Source: Pterobdella sp. o SKG-2022 (Eukaryota; Annelida; Clitellata; Hirudinida; Piscicolidae). Taken from it: a DNA stretch of 64,000 nucleotides. Each line of letters opens with the position of its first letter. The first letter of the stretch is position 1. The stretch is taken from positions 21,685,918 through 21,749,917 of the forward strand of contig OZ038322.1 of the NCBI GenBank assembly GCA_964035795.1. The letters are read 5' to 3'. The position numbers and the translations under genes were made by a program. Positions 1 through 12,225 of the stretch are shown in pieces. Under the pieces are notes generated by a model. That model saw nothing but the letters and a program-made list of their open reading frames with translations, did no database searches and had not been told where the DNA came from.

Positions 1-2271
1 GGCAATATTTGGTGTTTGAGATTATTTCACAAATGTGAAAAACTTTTGCCAAGAAATAACAATAATTTAGTAAAAAACATGGGAGAGATGAGAAATAAGA
101 ATGTTAAAGATATAATAAAGCATTTAAGCGTTTCAAAAGTTATCAATAAAACGAGCGAGAAGGAAAACAGTGAAAGGAGAATTGGAAAACTCGAAAAGCT
201 TGAGTACAAAAGAATTTCTAATGATAAGGCTAATGATGGTTCAGATAAAAGTGTCAAGAGTTACGGCGAAAATATTTGCTTAAAATTGACAAAGACAGAT
301 AAAAAATTAAATAAAGCTTGTTATGAAAGTAAAAAAGAAAAACTAAAATCTAATAAAGAACTTTTTGTCAAAAACGAAAAAAAACTTCCCAAAAATAAAA
401 GTCGCCGTTTCAAAAATCAACTTCAAAAAAGAGTTGTTAGAAGTGCCATGTTGAAACACTCTTCAAGCACAGCCACTTCCCGCAGCCCATACACTTTGAT
501 TCATTGGGTTACTTTCACATCCAGCCATCATCACCATCCATATAAATATCATTTAAAATCTAATTTCTCAGGAAAACCCTCTAATTTTTTTCCGATAAAA
601 ATAATTGAGCCCCATTTGCAAACTGGTGGTGCTCTGAAAAGGTATGCAGGGAATTCAAGAAAAAACCCATCAACTCCATTCATTTTTCAAACACACCTTT
701 ATAAAAAACAAAACACGTTCCGAGGTTTTCATAGAAAAAAATCGGCATTTTCGAATTCGAAAAACGAACGAGAAAATAAGGTTAAAAAATCTGTAATCCT
801 AGAAAAAGATGAAGGTTTCAGAAAAATTCAAAGTTATAATGTTGACACAAAATCTCATAACAATAAAACGAAATATGATTCTCTTATTTCAACCAATAAA
901 AAAGTTGAAAGCAAGAAAAGTGATAATAGAAACAAAATAAACAGTAATAATAAAGAGAACAGGAAAGATGTAAAAATGGCGGATAACAATAGCAGGATGG
1001 TTAGTAGAGCTTTTTATGCCACATTCAACGACGGTGAGAGTTACGACAGTGAAGAAAGAGACGACAAAAAAACAAAATATGAAAGAAATGGAAGTTTAAG
1101 CAAAGATAACAAAAACAAGAATATAATGCAATTTCAAACAAACAATATGGAAAATAATGATCGGAAGCATATACTAAGTGAAGTTGGACAATTCAATAGA
1201 GATAATTACGCAAACAATGAAGAGGATGGTGAAAAAAAAGATATAGACGAAGACGATGAAACAGGAAATCATGATGATGACGATGATGATGACGATTATG
1301 ATGATGAACCTATTCTATTTTATAGCGCTAACTTATCTGATTCTCTTCTCTTCAATAATATATTTTCTAATAAAAATCTTTCCAAGTCCTATGACGTAAA
1401 ATCTATGAACGCTTCTGAGAAAGTCGATTTTTTTGATGAAAGTAAGAAAAAACATACTAATATGTTTAATAAAACTAATGAAAGAACAAATATTAATCGA
1501 GTTGAGTTAGCTGGAAATAAAACTTCAGGTTTATCTTCAAAAAACTCCACAGCGAAAAGTTACAACACGATATTAGCCAACAACTATGCAACAACTATTA
1601 TCATAAACTCTACTTTAAAAAGCCCTATAGTAATAAAAAGCTTTTTTGGTGATAATAAAAATTTAAAATTTAATGGAAATCATACGATAAAAATGAAAAC
1701 AGAAAAGAAAGAGAATGAAACGTTTTCAATTGACATCAATAACAATTTTTACGACTCGGACGAAATCAAAAGACTTAAAGACAAAGCGAACAACTATTAT
1801 TATTACTTCTACAAACAAACAAAAAATAAAACAAACACAAATAATTCAATAATTCATAGAAAAGAAAATAAAAATAACTATTCCACTATAGATAAAGATA
1901 AAATGAAATCGAGTAACAATTTTGAAATCGTTAGAATCAAGTCACTTGAAGCGAGCCAAAAAAGTAACAAAAATAATCAAACTAAAAAACATATAACAAA
2001 ATTTGTCTTTTCCACAAAACCAGAACCTTATTTTAATAAATTAGAAAAAAACAACGATAAATCAGGTGAAATCTTGGCTGAAAAAGTAGAAAAGTTAGGT
2101 TCAGTAGATAAAGAAGAGAGGAAAGAATGGGTGGGTGAGAAGAAAGTCGATGAGGATTTTGTGGATCATGAGTTGCATGGAGAGGTTGACTGGAGGGAAA
2201 CCTTGCAGATCTACCCAGACTCCACTGATGCTATGCAGTCTCCAGGTTTTATGGATACTTTTTCAATTTAA
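1..2271 (+). CDS. 3' part of a K/N-rich low-complexity protein (5' end outside window)
   Basis: The frame is open from the first base of the window to TAA at 2269-2271, about 756 codons, so the true start lies upstream or in an earlier exon. I do not recognise the protein. It is extremely rich in Lys, Asn, Ser and Glu, with no obvious membrane segment. A His-rich stretch (HHHHPYKYH) is encoded near 524-550 and a run of Asp (DDDDDDDDYDDEP) near 1270-1307. The only stretch that looks structured is the C-terminal tail (about 2160-2268: VDWRETLQIYPDSTDAM, then SPGFMDTFSI). Long uninterrupted translation without introns supports a real terminal exon, since the base composition alone would give many stops. 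The composition suggests a disordered, possibly nuclear or secreted basic protein; function not inferred. A polyadenylation hexamer lies about 215 bp downstream. Confidence 0.7.
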   Translation, partial: GNIWCLRLFHKCEKLLPRNNNNLVKNMGEMRNKNVKDIIKHLSVSKVINKTSEKENSERRIGKLEKLEYKRISNDKANDGSDKSVKSYGENICLKLTKTDKKLNKACYESKKEKLKSNKELFVKNEKKLPKNKSRRFKNQLQKRVVRSAMLKHSSSTATSRSPYTLIHWVTFTSSHHHHPYKYHLKSNFSGKPSNFFPIKIIEPHLQTGGALKRYAGNSRKNPSTPFIFQTHLYKKQNTFRGFHRKKSAFSNSKNERENKVKKSVILEKDEGFRKIQSYNVDTKSHNNKTKYDSLISTNKKVESKKSDNRNKINSNNKENRKDVKMADNNSRMVSRAFYATFNDGESYDSEERDDKKTKYERNGSLSKDNKNKNIMQFQTNNMENNDRKHILSEVGQFNRDNYANNEEDGEKKDIDEDDETGNHDDDDDDDDYDDEPILFYSANLSDSLLFNNIFSNKNLSKSYDVKSMNASEKVDFFDESKKKHTNMFNKTNERTNINRVELAGNKTSGLSSKNSTAKSYNTILANNYATTIIINSTLKSPIVIKSFFGDNKNLKFNGNHTIKMKTEKKENETFSIDINNNFYDSDEIKRLKDKANNYYYYFYKQTKNKTNTNNSIIHRKENKNNYSTIDKDKMKSSNNFEIVRIKSLEASQKSNKNNQTKKHITKFVFSTKPEPYFNKLEKNNDKSGEILAEKVEKLGSVDKEERKEWVGEKKVDEDFVDHELHGEVDWRETLQIYPDSTDAMQSPGFMDTFSI

Positions 2272-2486
2272 TTTATGATGAAAATGACAGTGAATATTTT
2301 TCTTATGTTTTTGAAGGTAATTTGAACTGATTCTTTTTAACCAAATTCTAAACTTCAAACATTTAATTTTTCACATTCACAATCTTGTGATAAACCAACT
2401 TTGGCATCACAGAGAGTATCGAAAAATCTCTTCAGCCAGGGTCAAGTGGCCAATTTGTAATGTAATTTATCAACTGTACTTTTTTA

Positions 2487-2492
2487 AATAAA
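2487..2492 (+). terminator. AATAAA polyadenylation signal, candidate for the first gene
   Basis: An AATAAA hexamer 216 bp after the stop codon of the first gene, followed by T-rich sequence. In such AT-rich DNA the hexamer occurs by chance, so this rests on position. Confidence 0.35.
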
Positions 2493-5400
2493 ATTTTTCG
2501 CTTATTAGCTTTCAAATTGCTAACTTGCATTTTTTTTAAAGTTTATAAGTAATGAATTTCTTTTTAAAACAGACCATTACCTACAATTATTTGTTAATAT
2601 TTCATTAAAGCTGGTTTACATTTTTTTTGATAAAACATTTTAATTAATTCAGTTTCTTTCAACTTCAAAGAACTATTGTTTTGCACTGAATTTCTTTCTG
2701 ATAATTCAATTTTATTCTTCGAGGATTTAGTTTGTTTAACTTTTTATCTTTCTTTTTACCTTCGGTCAAAGCACAACTGATAAATCAATGCTGATAAATT
2801 TTTTATATTGCAAGTCAAAGTGATTCTGTGATAAAGAAAATGAACCTTGGTTTGGAATAAGGTATACAAGCAATGTACAAAAAAGCAAAAAAAAATTAGA
2901 TAATAAAAATGCATGAGAGATTTTTGACTAAAAAGGCGTTTTAGTGATTCCTTGAACATGCAATTGAAGGCAAAGGTCACGTGCTTGCAACTTATCCAAT
3001 CAAAACAAGTATGAACTCTGACGTCGCCTTGTTTAGGTCATTTTTTAGACTGATTTTGTGAAAAATACTTTCAATTTTTTTAAACTACGCTTTTATAAAA
3101 TGGTCTTGCCTTCGAATAAATAAATATTGAACTTCTTTCACCATAAATCAGAGTGGTTTTGAGAAGCATTTAATCAAAAGCATTCAAAAAAAATTTTTTT
3201 TTTAACTGAAAAAAATGAATTATATTGGAATGAATTAATGTTGGGGAAAAAAAAGGAAGGAAAGTGGATGAACAAGCAAGCTGAGTATTCATTTACTTGT
3301 GCGTTCAATCAGAAAGATGCAAGATTATGCTGATGTTATCAATATGAAGAGCTTCTTTGGAAAAATATTGCCACAAATAGATGCTCTGCTGCGTTGGGGT
3401 TTTATCGTTGAAGCAAAATTGTTATTGCATTCACAATTAAAATCCTATTTAAATCACATGCAATATTCATAAGGCAAATAAGTGAAAAGAGCTTCAATAT
3501 ATTTTTCAAAGCTGATCAGTTTTTAGTTCCGAACTTCCTTGATGTCGCTTTCTTTTTCTTTTGAATGTGACAGATAAAATAAAAAAAATTTGCAATTCTG
3601 AAATTGGAAATAAATTTTATTTAACTTTTACTCAAATGTGAATCCATATTTTATTTAGTCAAATTCAAATAAAAGAAAACTGCGAGTTCTTATTTTTCAA
3701 TTTTTTTTCAATGATTCATATCGAATCAAACAAAGTGAAAAAGCTTTCAATTAAATTCGCAAAAACGAACACTACTTTGAAACATCTTCAAAATATATAT
3801 AACAAAACAAAGAACAGAATAGAATAAGTTCCACTGTAATCATACTTTTCATTTTATAGCATGTTCAAACCATCTTCATAACAGATAGAAATTCAGCTTG
3901 GAAGTACATATTGCTGAAAGTGGTTTGTTGGATAGCTCTTTGTTCTTCTATTCTATGCAGTGCGTCTGTGGTGTTCAAAAACCGTTCTTTGGTTTGTTCA
4001 TAAAGTTATTGAAACATATATTATAAATATAAAAAAAATTTTTAATTAAATTTTTAAAAATACCGTATATATTTGAATTTCAATCTTTTTAGAGTTTTAA
4101 CTCAAATTTAAAATTCTTATAAAAACCTCGAAGTTTCTTTCATTTCTTTCGAATAAATTCCTGTCTCAATTTTAGTTTCATTTGAGTTTGTCATTCCGGT
4201 TAATTTTAAGATAAAAATTGAATTCAATTTTACTTCGAAAAAATTTAACTTAAAAGAAACCAACGAATATAAATCAGTAAAAAGAGCTTCAGGCTAAAAA
4301 TATAATGCGTCTGTCCGACACCTCAAACCTCTACCCACACACAATGCCACAAAACAAAACCAAAAGTCTAAAGGGTTTTAAGTCTGAATGGATGTTGTTG
4401 CAACTAAGAGAATGCTATTTACTGGAACTTAATCAGTAGAAATTGTTGTTATAAAATTAAAGGCTAATTCCATCGTAATTACAGTTCAGACGGGCATTAC
4501 GGAATGGAAGGCCAAAGTCAGTTAAAAGCGCATTAACTTTGCAAGACAGACGAAGTATCAATGATGAAGCGAACAATCTGCTCTCCTTCAACGATGAAGT
4601 ATGAAGGCATAAAAATGGACTCTTGTGAAACACCATTGTTTGGCTTTAGACATTTTGCTAGTGAAGTAATATCGATAGATGCAATTAGATATTTGAAGTT
4701 AATGTATATACTAACAAAAATTGTGAGTATATTAAGTTTATATAATCATTTTTAATTGTACATGGGTTTTTGAATGATCAATAAAGTCTTTTTTTTTTAT
4801 TTAAAAAAAAATATTGAAGAAACGATAAAAATTGTTGAATTTTTAGCTTTGAATTCTCGAAGGTTCATATGAAGACCAGCTAAACAAACAGTTTTTAAGC
4901 CTTGTTTCCTAATTGAATTTTGCAGTTCAGACAAAGTCAACAGTCTTTGTGCCAATATTGTGGGAGACTTTTCTGAGTGGTTTATCGTATTTGAAGTTTA
5001 CACAAAGGGCTATAGTTTTCAAAAATAGAAGTTTTTTTTCAAAACAAAGCACTAATATATTTTTTAATAAACAATATAACTCGGTGACTATTCATAACTA
5101 AGTCATCAATGAATTTAAAGCATTTTCACAAGCATTCAAAATAGCTTAAAAAAACAATAATTATTCTAACATATTCAACTCAATACAATTAATTCAATGT
5201 AGTTTGAAATAACTTTCCACCCGAAATATTATATTTTTAATTGATTTAGAAAAGCACAAAGAATGTTGTAGCTATATAGTCAAAGGTTGTCGATGTTTAT
5301 TACCTTTTCTATGCTTTTATAGATAACTAAAGCTTTTTCAATAAGAATATAACAAGTGATGTGTTTTTCTGACTTATGTTTTTGAGGTTAGTTATTTGGT

Positions 5401-8400
5401 TTTTTTATGTCACAATGTTTTAGTTATAAATTTTTCACCTTGGGTGTTCCCAATGGGTTAAAATAATATAATTAGGTATAAAATCACATTTGAAAATAAC
5501 ATGTAATATAATGAAATGAAGAATCTTTTTATGAAAAATAAAAAATTATAGAAAATATTTTGAGATTATAATGAATTAAAAAAGAGTGGAACACAAAAAA
5601 AAGCATTGAAAAAAAGAAATAAACTCTTCTACAATTATAAAAATAATGAAAAAAAATATTTGAATCGGAGCCAAATAAAAAAAAGTCATCAAATCTTGAA
5701 ACATTTCCTATCAGCTATATTAAGGCTCACTGGAACATAAAAGCTGCGGGATTACTAAAAAAAAACTAAAATTAAATTTTTATTTTCCTATAAAAAACTT
5801 CTCTTTACTGCTTTGATTTGCAAGCCTCGTTTGGAACCATTATGTTCTCATGTCTTGTATGTTCAATGCTACCAAATATGTAGTTTCAGTCTAATAATTA
5901 CAAGGATTAATAGCAGAATTCAAATTATTTATATTGGTTGATTTAAAGTTTTTTCTGGAAAGATTCGATTTGAGTTTCCATTAAAAAATTTTTTAAAAAA
6001 TTTTCGAAATTTTTGAATTTATAAAATTTAATTAAATTTCTAACAAATACCTCAAGCGCAAACGCACCTATGATCGCATAACAAGGATATATGAGGAGTA
6101 TTAAAAAATATAATCGGAGAGTCTCGTGTACTAAACATCTATCAACGTGGAAAATTTTTGAGTAGAAAGGAAGGAATGAAAAATTCTTGGAGTGACGCCA
6201 AAAAATTTATTTAGATTAGTTCCACAAATTTTGTGAGAACATTAAATTTTATTCTTTTTGTCTGAAGTTACTTACTTTATGTTTTGAAGCAGACTTTTAT
6301 TTTTTCGTATGAATAAAAACTAGTGTTGGGGATATTTATTGCGAGTACGAAGCTCAAAATGAACTCACATTATCAAGTATTTTCATTTCCAGGGAACTGA
6401 ACTTCAAAACATAAACTATAGCTAATGTTTATGATGAGACTGAACTTGTGAAAGTTATAGTTTAATCAAAGCTAAAAAAAATTTTGTCAAAATCCTTCAA
6501 GTTTTTTTCCGAAAATATATTAATTAAAATTTTATACTTGTTTGGTACCATAAACTTGCACAAATTTTGATTTGGGACTTGAAGATTTTGACCTCAAACA
6601 GCATCAAAAACACCATCAAAAGTGGTTATGCTTCGGTTTTATTCTCAAAAAACTTAAAAACAATTTTTTCGACCAAATTTCACCTAGCGAATAAAAAGTT
6701 TTTTGAAACCTCATTTGTTTTTCAACTTAAAGTTAAAAAAGTTGAAGGATTTTTAAACATTACCATAAAGAAGATAGGAAAGTTAGTTAAATTATTTGAA
6801 CTTTTTGTCAAAGAATTCAAGTTTTTTATTCATAAGTTCAAATGGTAAAAAAAACTTTGATACAAAAATATTTTTGCTTTGTTTAACGTTCGCCGGCTCA
6901 AATGAAGATTCAGTCTGAAATACTTGTCATTTCACTAATCCTAGTTTCACCATTTTTTAAATATTTAACTTTTTCATAAATAATAAAATCAACCAATTGT
7001 GAATAATTAGCGTGTTCTTAATCAACCAAAGAAATTAAGTTTAAAAAAGCAGCTAATACGCATATAAAACCATGGCCAAATAAAAAAGGATTTTCCACAA
7101 GTCAAATTAATTCTGATATTTGTTATCCATATGTGAAGCTAGTTTTGGTTTTTATATTATCCATATGTTAAAATAATTTTGACCAGTGTTGGCTCTGCGA
7201 AAAATGTGGCTGATATCACCTGATAAGGATTAATAAAACATCGATAAACTTCATAATAAACTTTTTGATGCCCTTGTGTTGACTTTCACTGAAATTAATC
7301 TTGTTTTTTACAACATTCTTATGTGAAATTAATCATGGTTTTTATATTATTTCTATGTCAAATTAATTTCGTTTTTTATAAGCCTGTAATAAGCATTTTG
7401 AAGATAAAATCTCTGAACCATGTATTCATTGGAAACCATTAGGTTGGCTCATATATCTAAAGAAAAACTTTTATACACATTTTTTAATCAGTTAAAAACA
7501 CGCTGTATGTGCCACAAATGTTGGGCTAAGAAATACTGGATTTAAAATGTTCCGAATGAGTTAATCAGACATGTACAATTTTTATTTATAATCATTGCTT
7601 GCTTCTCATCATTTGCTTATACTTTTTCATTGTATATGTTTAGAGCCAAAATTTATATATTGAGCAAGCAATAAAATTTGTAAAAAAAAAAGATTTATTT
7701 TTATATTTCTTTTTAAATTCAGTTTTCCATTTCTAGACTTAATTTTGAAATATAGATTCTTAAATGGTTTTTATCGTGCCGGAGTAGAGACATTACAAAA
7801 AAGCTATAACATTTCCAGTGAGCCAACAAGCTGTTGAAAAGGCATGGACCCTCTTTGGCCACACAATAAGAATCAATAGAAAAATTACTGAATAAAAAAG
7901 TACTGAGCTTTTCTTCAACAGTGTAACATTTCAAGTACGTGGAAAGCTTCCAGTAATTTTTATTTATTACTTTGGTTTGATGGTATTGATATTGAAATTG
8001 AACACAAATGACGGAATAATATTGTGAATTGACTACTTGGTCATTTATCTTTTAAAAACTTTTATTTAAAAAAAAATATAGAAAAAAATTAATCTCATTT
8101 TTTAAGCTTGCAACAAATTACGGTGTAAGCAAGAAATCCACTATAAAAATTCGTTTTGAGATAATTTATGGCATGCTAAAAAAGATTAGTCTGTTTTTAT
8201 GTAAATACTGTATACATCTTGATTATTTTAAGAACATTTTTGGGGTTTCTTATATATACTAGAATTCATTCAATTGGAATAAAAATTGCATCAAAAAGAT
8301 TTATTTATTTTTAATTTTAAGGGCTCTTCAAGTAATTTCATCAAAAAGTTATGTATTAAAAGCTGTCAGCAAAACTAAATAATTAATTGAAATGCGTATT

Positions 8401-9884
8401 TTAGAAACACAACATGGTAGCATTAATAATCTAGGCTGACTGCTGTCAACCTCAATTACTGGAAGTATGATTGCAGTATAATCTAATATGTTCAATACCG
8501 ATGGAAACTTGTCACGCCAAACACTAAGTTTTTTCCCATACACTATCTGCTTTTTATCACTTCTGAATGAGCTTACAGTTTTGATGGAAAACATAGTGTC
8601 GCAATAATTGCCATAGGCCTTCGTGGTGCAAATGTCAGTTTTTTTTAAATCCCTAAAGTTGATGTACAGTTAAGCATTCCTCTTCAGAGGTGCTCGAGGA
8701 TGATATGCTACGGTGCAATGTGGTCTGTACAAGTGATGTTTCGCCTGAAGCTTGTTCGGCTATCTCTGAGCCTTTTATTAGAACCACTGGTAAAAAAACA
8801 ACACATTATGGAATTTCTATTCTTTCCGTTGTTCTGAGCCTCATCATTCTTCCTTTTTTGGACCTAAGATCGGCAAAAGACTCAAAAAACTCTTTTGACT
8901 GAGTTGACGAATTTATAATTTTTTGTATATATTTTTTATACGAAATTAGATTTTTTTAAAATTAATCACTTTAATTGATAAATTGAGAATATTATTTACT
9001 TGTAGACCTAGAAATAGCCTTTTTAGATCACACCTACCGAATCAAGGGAAAGTTTTGCTTAATACATAAATGCATTACTTTGTAAAAATTATGATAAAAT
9101 CTTTTTTGATTTCTTTTCACATTTTCTAAATCAAACCTGTTAACTCAAGGAATCATTTCGAAATTCATTTTTGAAAAAAATCAAAACTATTTTACCAATA
9201 TTTTTTTACCATTATTCCTTCATTTGACTTCTCTTTTTTTATATTTATAATTTCAGATTTTTACAATAGTAAATTTAATTTCGTACAATTTAACTTAAAG
9301 ACATGAAAAAACTTTGAAAAATTGGCACACTAAAAAATAAATTTAAATTGTCGACCAATAAAACTCTATCATAAGTTTTAGGTTACTACTTAACTGTCAT
9401 ATTTGTTTAGCAGAATATTAAATCCATCAAAACCGAACACTTTTATAAACAGCATACGATTTGATTCAATTGTTCTCAAAGATCCACTATTATACATAAA
9501 TACCAACGCCTATTAAATTACGAAAAAATACGATGTCTGAAAATCAAATCCAATATTCATGCTATTAACAATTAATAAAGTGTTTTATTTTACCGACCAA
9601 ACAAAGGTTGAGTTTCAGCAACAAATAAATGAACGACAAAAATCAGAAGCTGATTACGTAATCCTTGAAGATTCTGTGGTGCTTCTGTAGGAGGGAAGGG
9701 CGTTTTAGTTGAAACTCGATGTGTTGCAAGAATGCTTTAAGACTAATATTTTTTTTTATCAATGAATTCTCACTGCATTCAACAGAGTTTTGATTATTCA
9801 ATAAAATAAGTATGGATTTCTTCACAAAATTAGCTTATTTTTCATGCGTATTGTGTGCACTTTAGGCTCAAGTGTATTTTAAGT
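2493..9884. other. Intergenic stretch without a supported gene
   Basis: About 7.4 kb of AT-rich DNA. Short open frames (for example 4561-4755 and 6567-6848 on +) show no domain and have composition expected by chance. 8349-8902 is slightly less AT-rich and may be an old transposon relic, but no family could be assigned. Copies of a short dispersed repeat containing TTGTGAAAGTTATAG-like sequence occur near 6440. Confidence 0.6.
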
Positions 9885-10612
9885 AATAGTTATTTCAAAC
9901 AATAATATGCTAATGTCTTTATCATTGATTTTAGACTTTCAAACTAAAAAGTCATTTAATCAATAAAAAATATACGTGAAAATTCATTGGGAAGTCTTAT
10001 ACTTATATTATCTTGTAAATACACAAGATCAATCAATTGAATTTATTTGGTCGTAGCTGCAAATATAATATTTTGATCCTTGGCTCGTTTTGCAAAAGTT
10101 CTACACATAACATTATCCCTGCATAGTTATAAAAATCCAAAGTATATTGTGCATAGTTGGAACAGTTGATTTGACAGTTGCGACTAATCCCCAGCCATAA
10201 CCCCAGTGAAAGCATCTCGTTGAAGCGTTGGGAGGTCAGATACAGAGTATGAGAAAACTTTTTTTATTGAAAGCTTGATGTTATTTCATGTTTGATAGTT
10301 ATTTATAGTGTATTTTGAATCACAACCATTTAAAGACTGTTAGAAGCCTGAGAATAACCAAACTTTAATAAACTAAAAGTTGTTTCTAAAGAAATGATAA
10401 AATGTGTCATGTCCAAACTAAATTCCAATAAATACACTGAAGCCTCATTGAAAACCCCCATTAAAAAAGATTTTATAGACTAAGTCGTTTATGAAGAGTG
10501 TGAACTGTTATCAAAATTATTAGGGATTTTTATCGTACAAACGACTCCCCATACTTCAAATATCAGCCTGCTAACAGCATTATATAACGAAAAACAAAGG
10601 TTTGCAGGCTTA

Positions 10613-10818
10613 GTTATGCATGAAGCTTTTCGATTTACACTATGGGGTTGAATGAAGGCAATAAAAACAACATATTTATAACGTAGTTTTATAGAGACAT
10701 CGTATGTTCTTTCGTATAAGTAAAAATTATTGATTTGTGATGTTGAATCGTGTAATACTCAAATTATTCAACATGATAATGATTTCTTTATAAATCGAAA
10801 AGCCTCGTTCATTAATAA
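10613..10818. repeat. Fold-back element, about 26 bp inverted ends (left arm)
   Basis: The ends contain AAGCTTTTCGATTTA (10623-10637) and its near-complement TAAATCGAAAAGC (10791-10803). The same element is present in the right arm at about 23491-23696, so it predates or was copied with the inverted duplication. No coding capacity; a MITE-like element is the simplest reading. Confidence 0.5.
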
Positions 10819-12225
10819 ACTTTCATACTTTTTTGTTTAGTTAGACCTTAAGCCTCCATAATTATTGAAAAACAAATTTAATATATTTTCACATTAATTA
10901 TTTATTCAGCAAGCTTATTGGTATTTATACAAAAATTTTAAAAAAATTATCTCTAATGACCAATTTTCTTACAATCAGCCCATAATGTTCAAACTGCCGT
11001 ATTTGTTTTCGAGGGAAGCACTAGGTTTTTTGTTTAATAGTTGGTTATAATATATTGTGAATCACAACCATTTCAAAACTAATCACACATATTGGGGAAA
11101 GTTCGGTTCTGTTTAAAAGATTCATGTTCAACTTTCTATAAAATCATGGATAAAATATGTTCTTAAACCCATTAATTGAGTTTTAAAATATTTTTTATTG
11201 CAACTAGATATATATTCTAACTTAGGGGTTTTTTTTACAAAACTAGACTAAGCATATATTTCATTAAACTTCTCTTAATGCATTGAAAATATAATTGCAA
11301 GCCCCATTGTAGGAAAGTGTACATGTATATAAGGCACTCGAGAATAAACAAAATATTTATTATCGAGGCATTTTGTGTAAAATATTCAGTTTGGTTTCTA
11401 TTTTTAAAAAATCCTGTTTTGGCACATTTTTTTAAAGGCAAATACATCAAGTTATTTTTGAAATTTCTGTTTTTTTTTTGAATTTTTGGTTAAAAACTCA
11501 TTCGTTAGTTTTATTAATTATAGCGTGGTTTTAAAGAAAACACGATTTGTATTAGAGGTGCTAAAAGATAATAATAATAATAATGTAAATGGCTTATGAT
11601 GGATGAATTGAACGGTTTCAAAGAAAGGAATTAGATTTCAAGAAGAAAGATTTCCAGGTGTCAAATATTTATATTTGAAAAAAATCTTGCAACGTGGTTT
11701 TGAATTGTATCAAATTTTCGGTTTGAGTGAATGGACAAGTATAAAGAAGGCATTTGTAGTAGTTGAGCCTGGATGAGAGCAAGAGCGAGATACTGAGTTG
11801 TTGGAAGGTGAGGCATTTACGGATATGTTTAATGTCATTGATATGTATGTTGCATTTTTTGGGTGTTGTAGAGATGTGTTGATGCAAGAGAAGGGTGTTG
11901 TTGACGACGAAACCAATGTTATGTTTCAAAACAAATTTTCATATCTGAATCAGCCATTTTAACTATATGTGCGGTTATTTCACACGCGTCTTTTTATTCG
12001 CGAAAATTTTTTAGTTTGACTGCATTTTTTCTGGAAGTTTTTAGAACAACAAACAAAACATGGTTTTACCAAAACCTTGGTTAAGACCATCTCTTAACTC
12101 TTCCGAGAGGTTCAATAGGAATGGTATTTTTGAGTTTAAAGATTACAACTTCCAATTTTGCACTTTGCATATTTGAAAATAATAGTCTACCTAATTAGAT
12201 ATTTGATAATAAATTTCCATAAAAG

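Noticed and set aside
6567..6848. 93-aa lysine- and phenylalanine-rich frame
   Set aside because: Composition is what AT-rich DNA gives by chance; no domain or flanking splice structure.
8349..8902. Gene or transposase fragment
   Set aside because: Slightly less AT-rich and open on both strands, but no convincing motif.
10033..10215. 60-aa frame present in both arms of the inverted repeat
   Set aside because: Identity is explained by the duplication; no start context, domain or selection pattern.
11669..11929. Overlapping short frames on minus
   Set aside because: Two frames over the same bases, neither with a motif, and no counterpart in the other arm.
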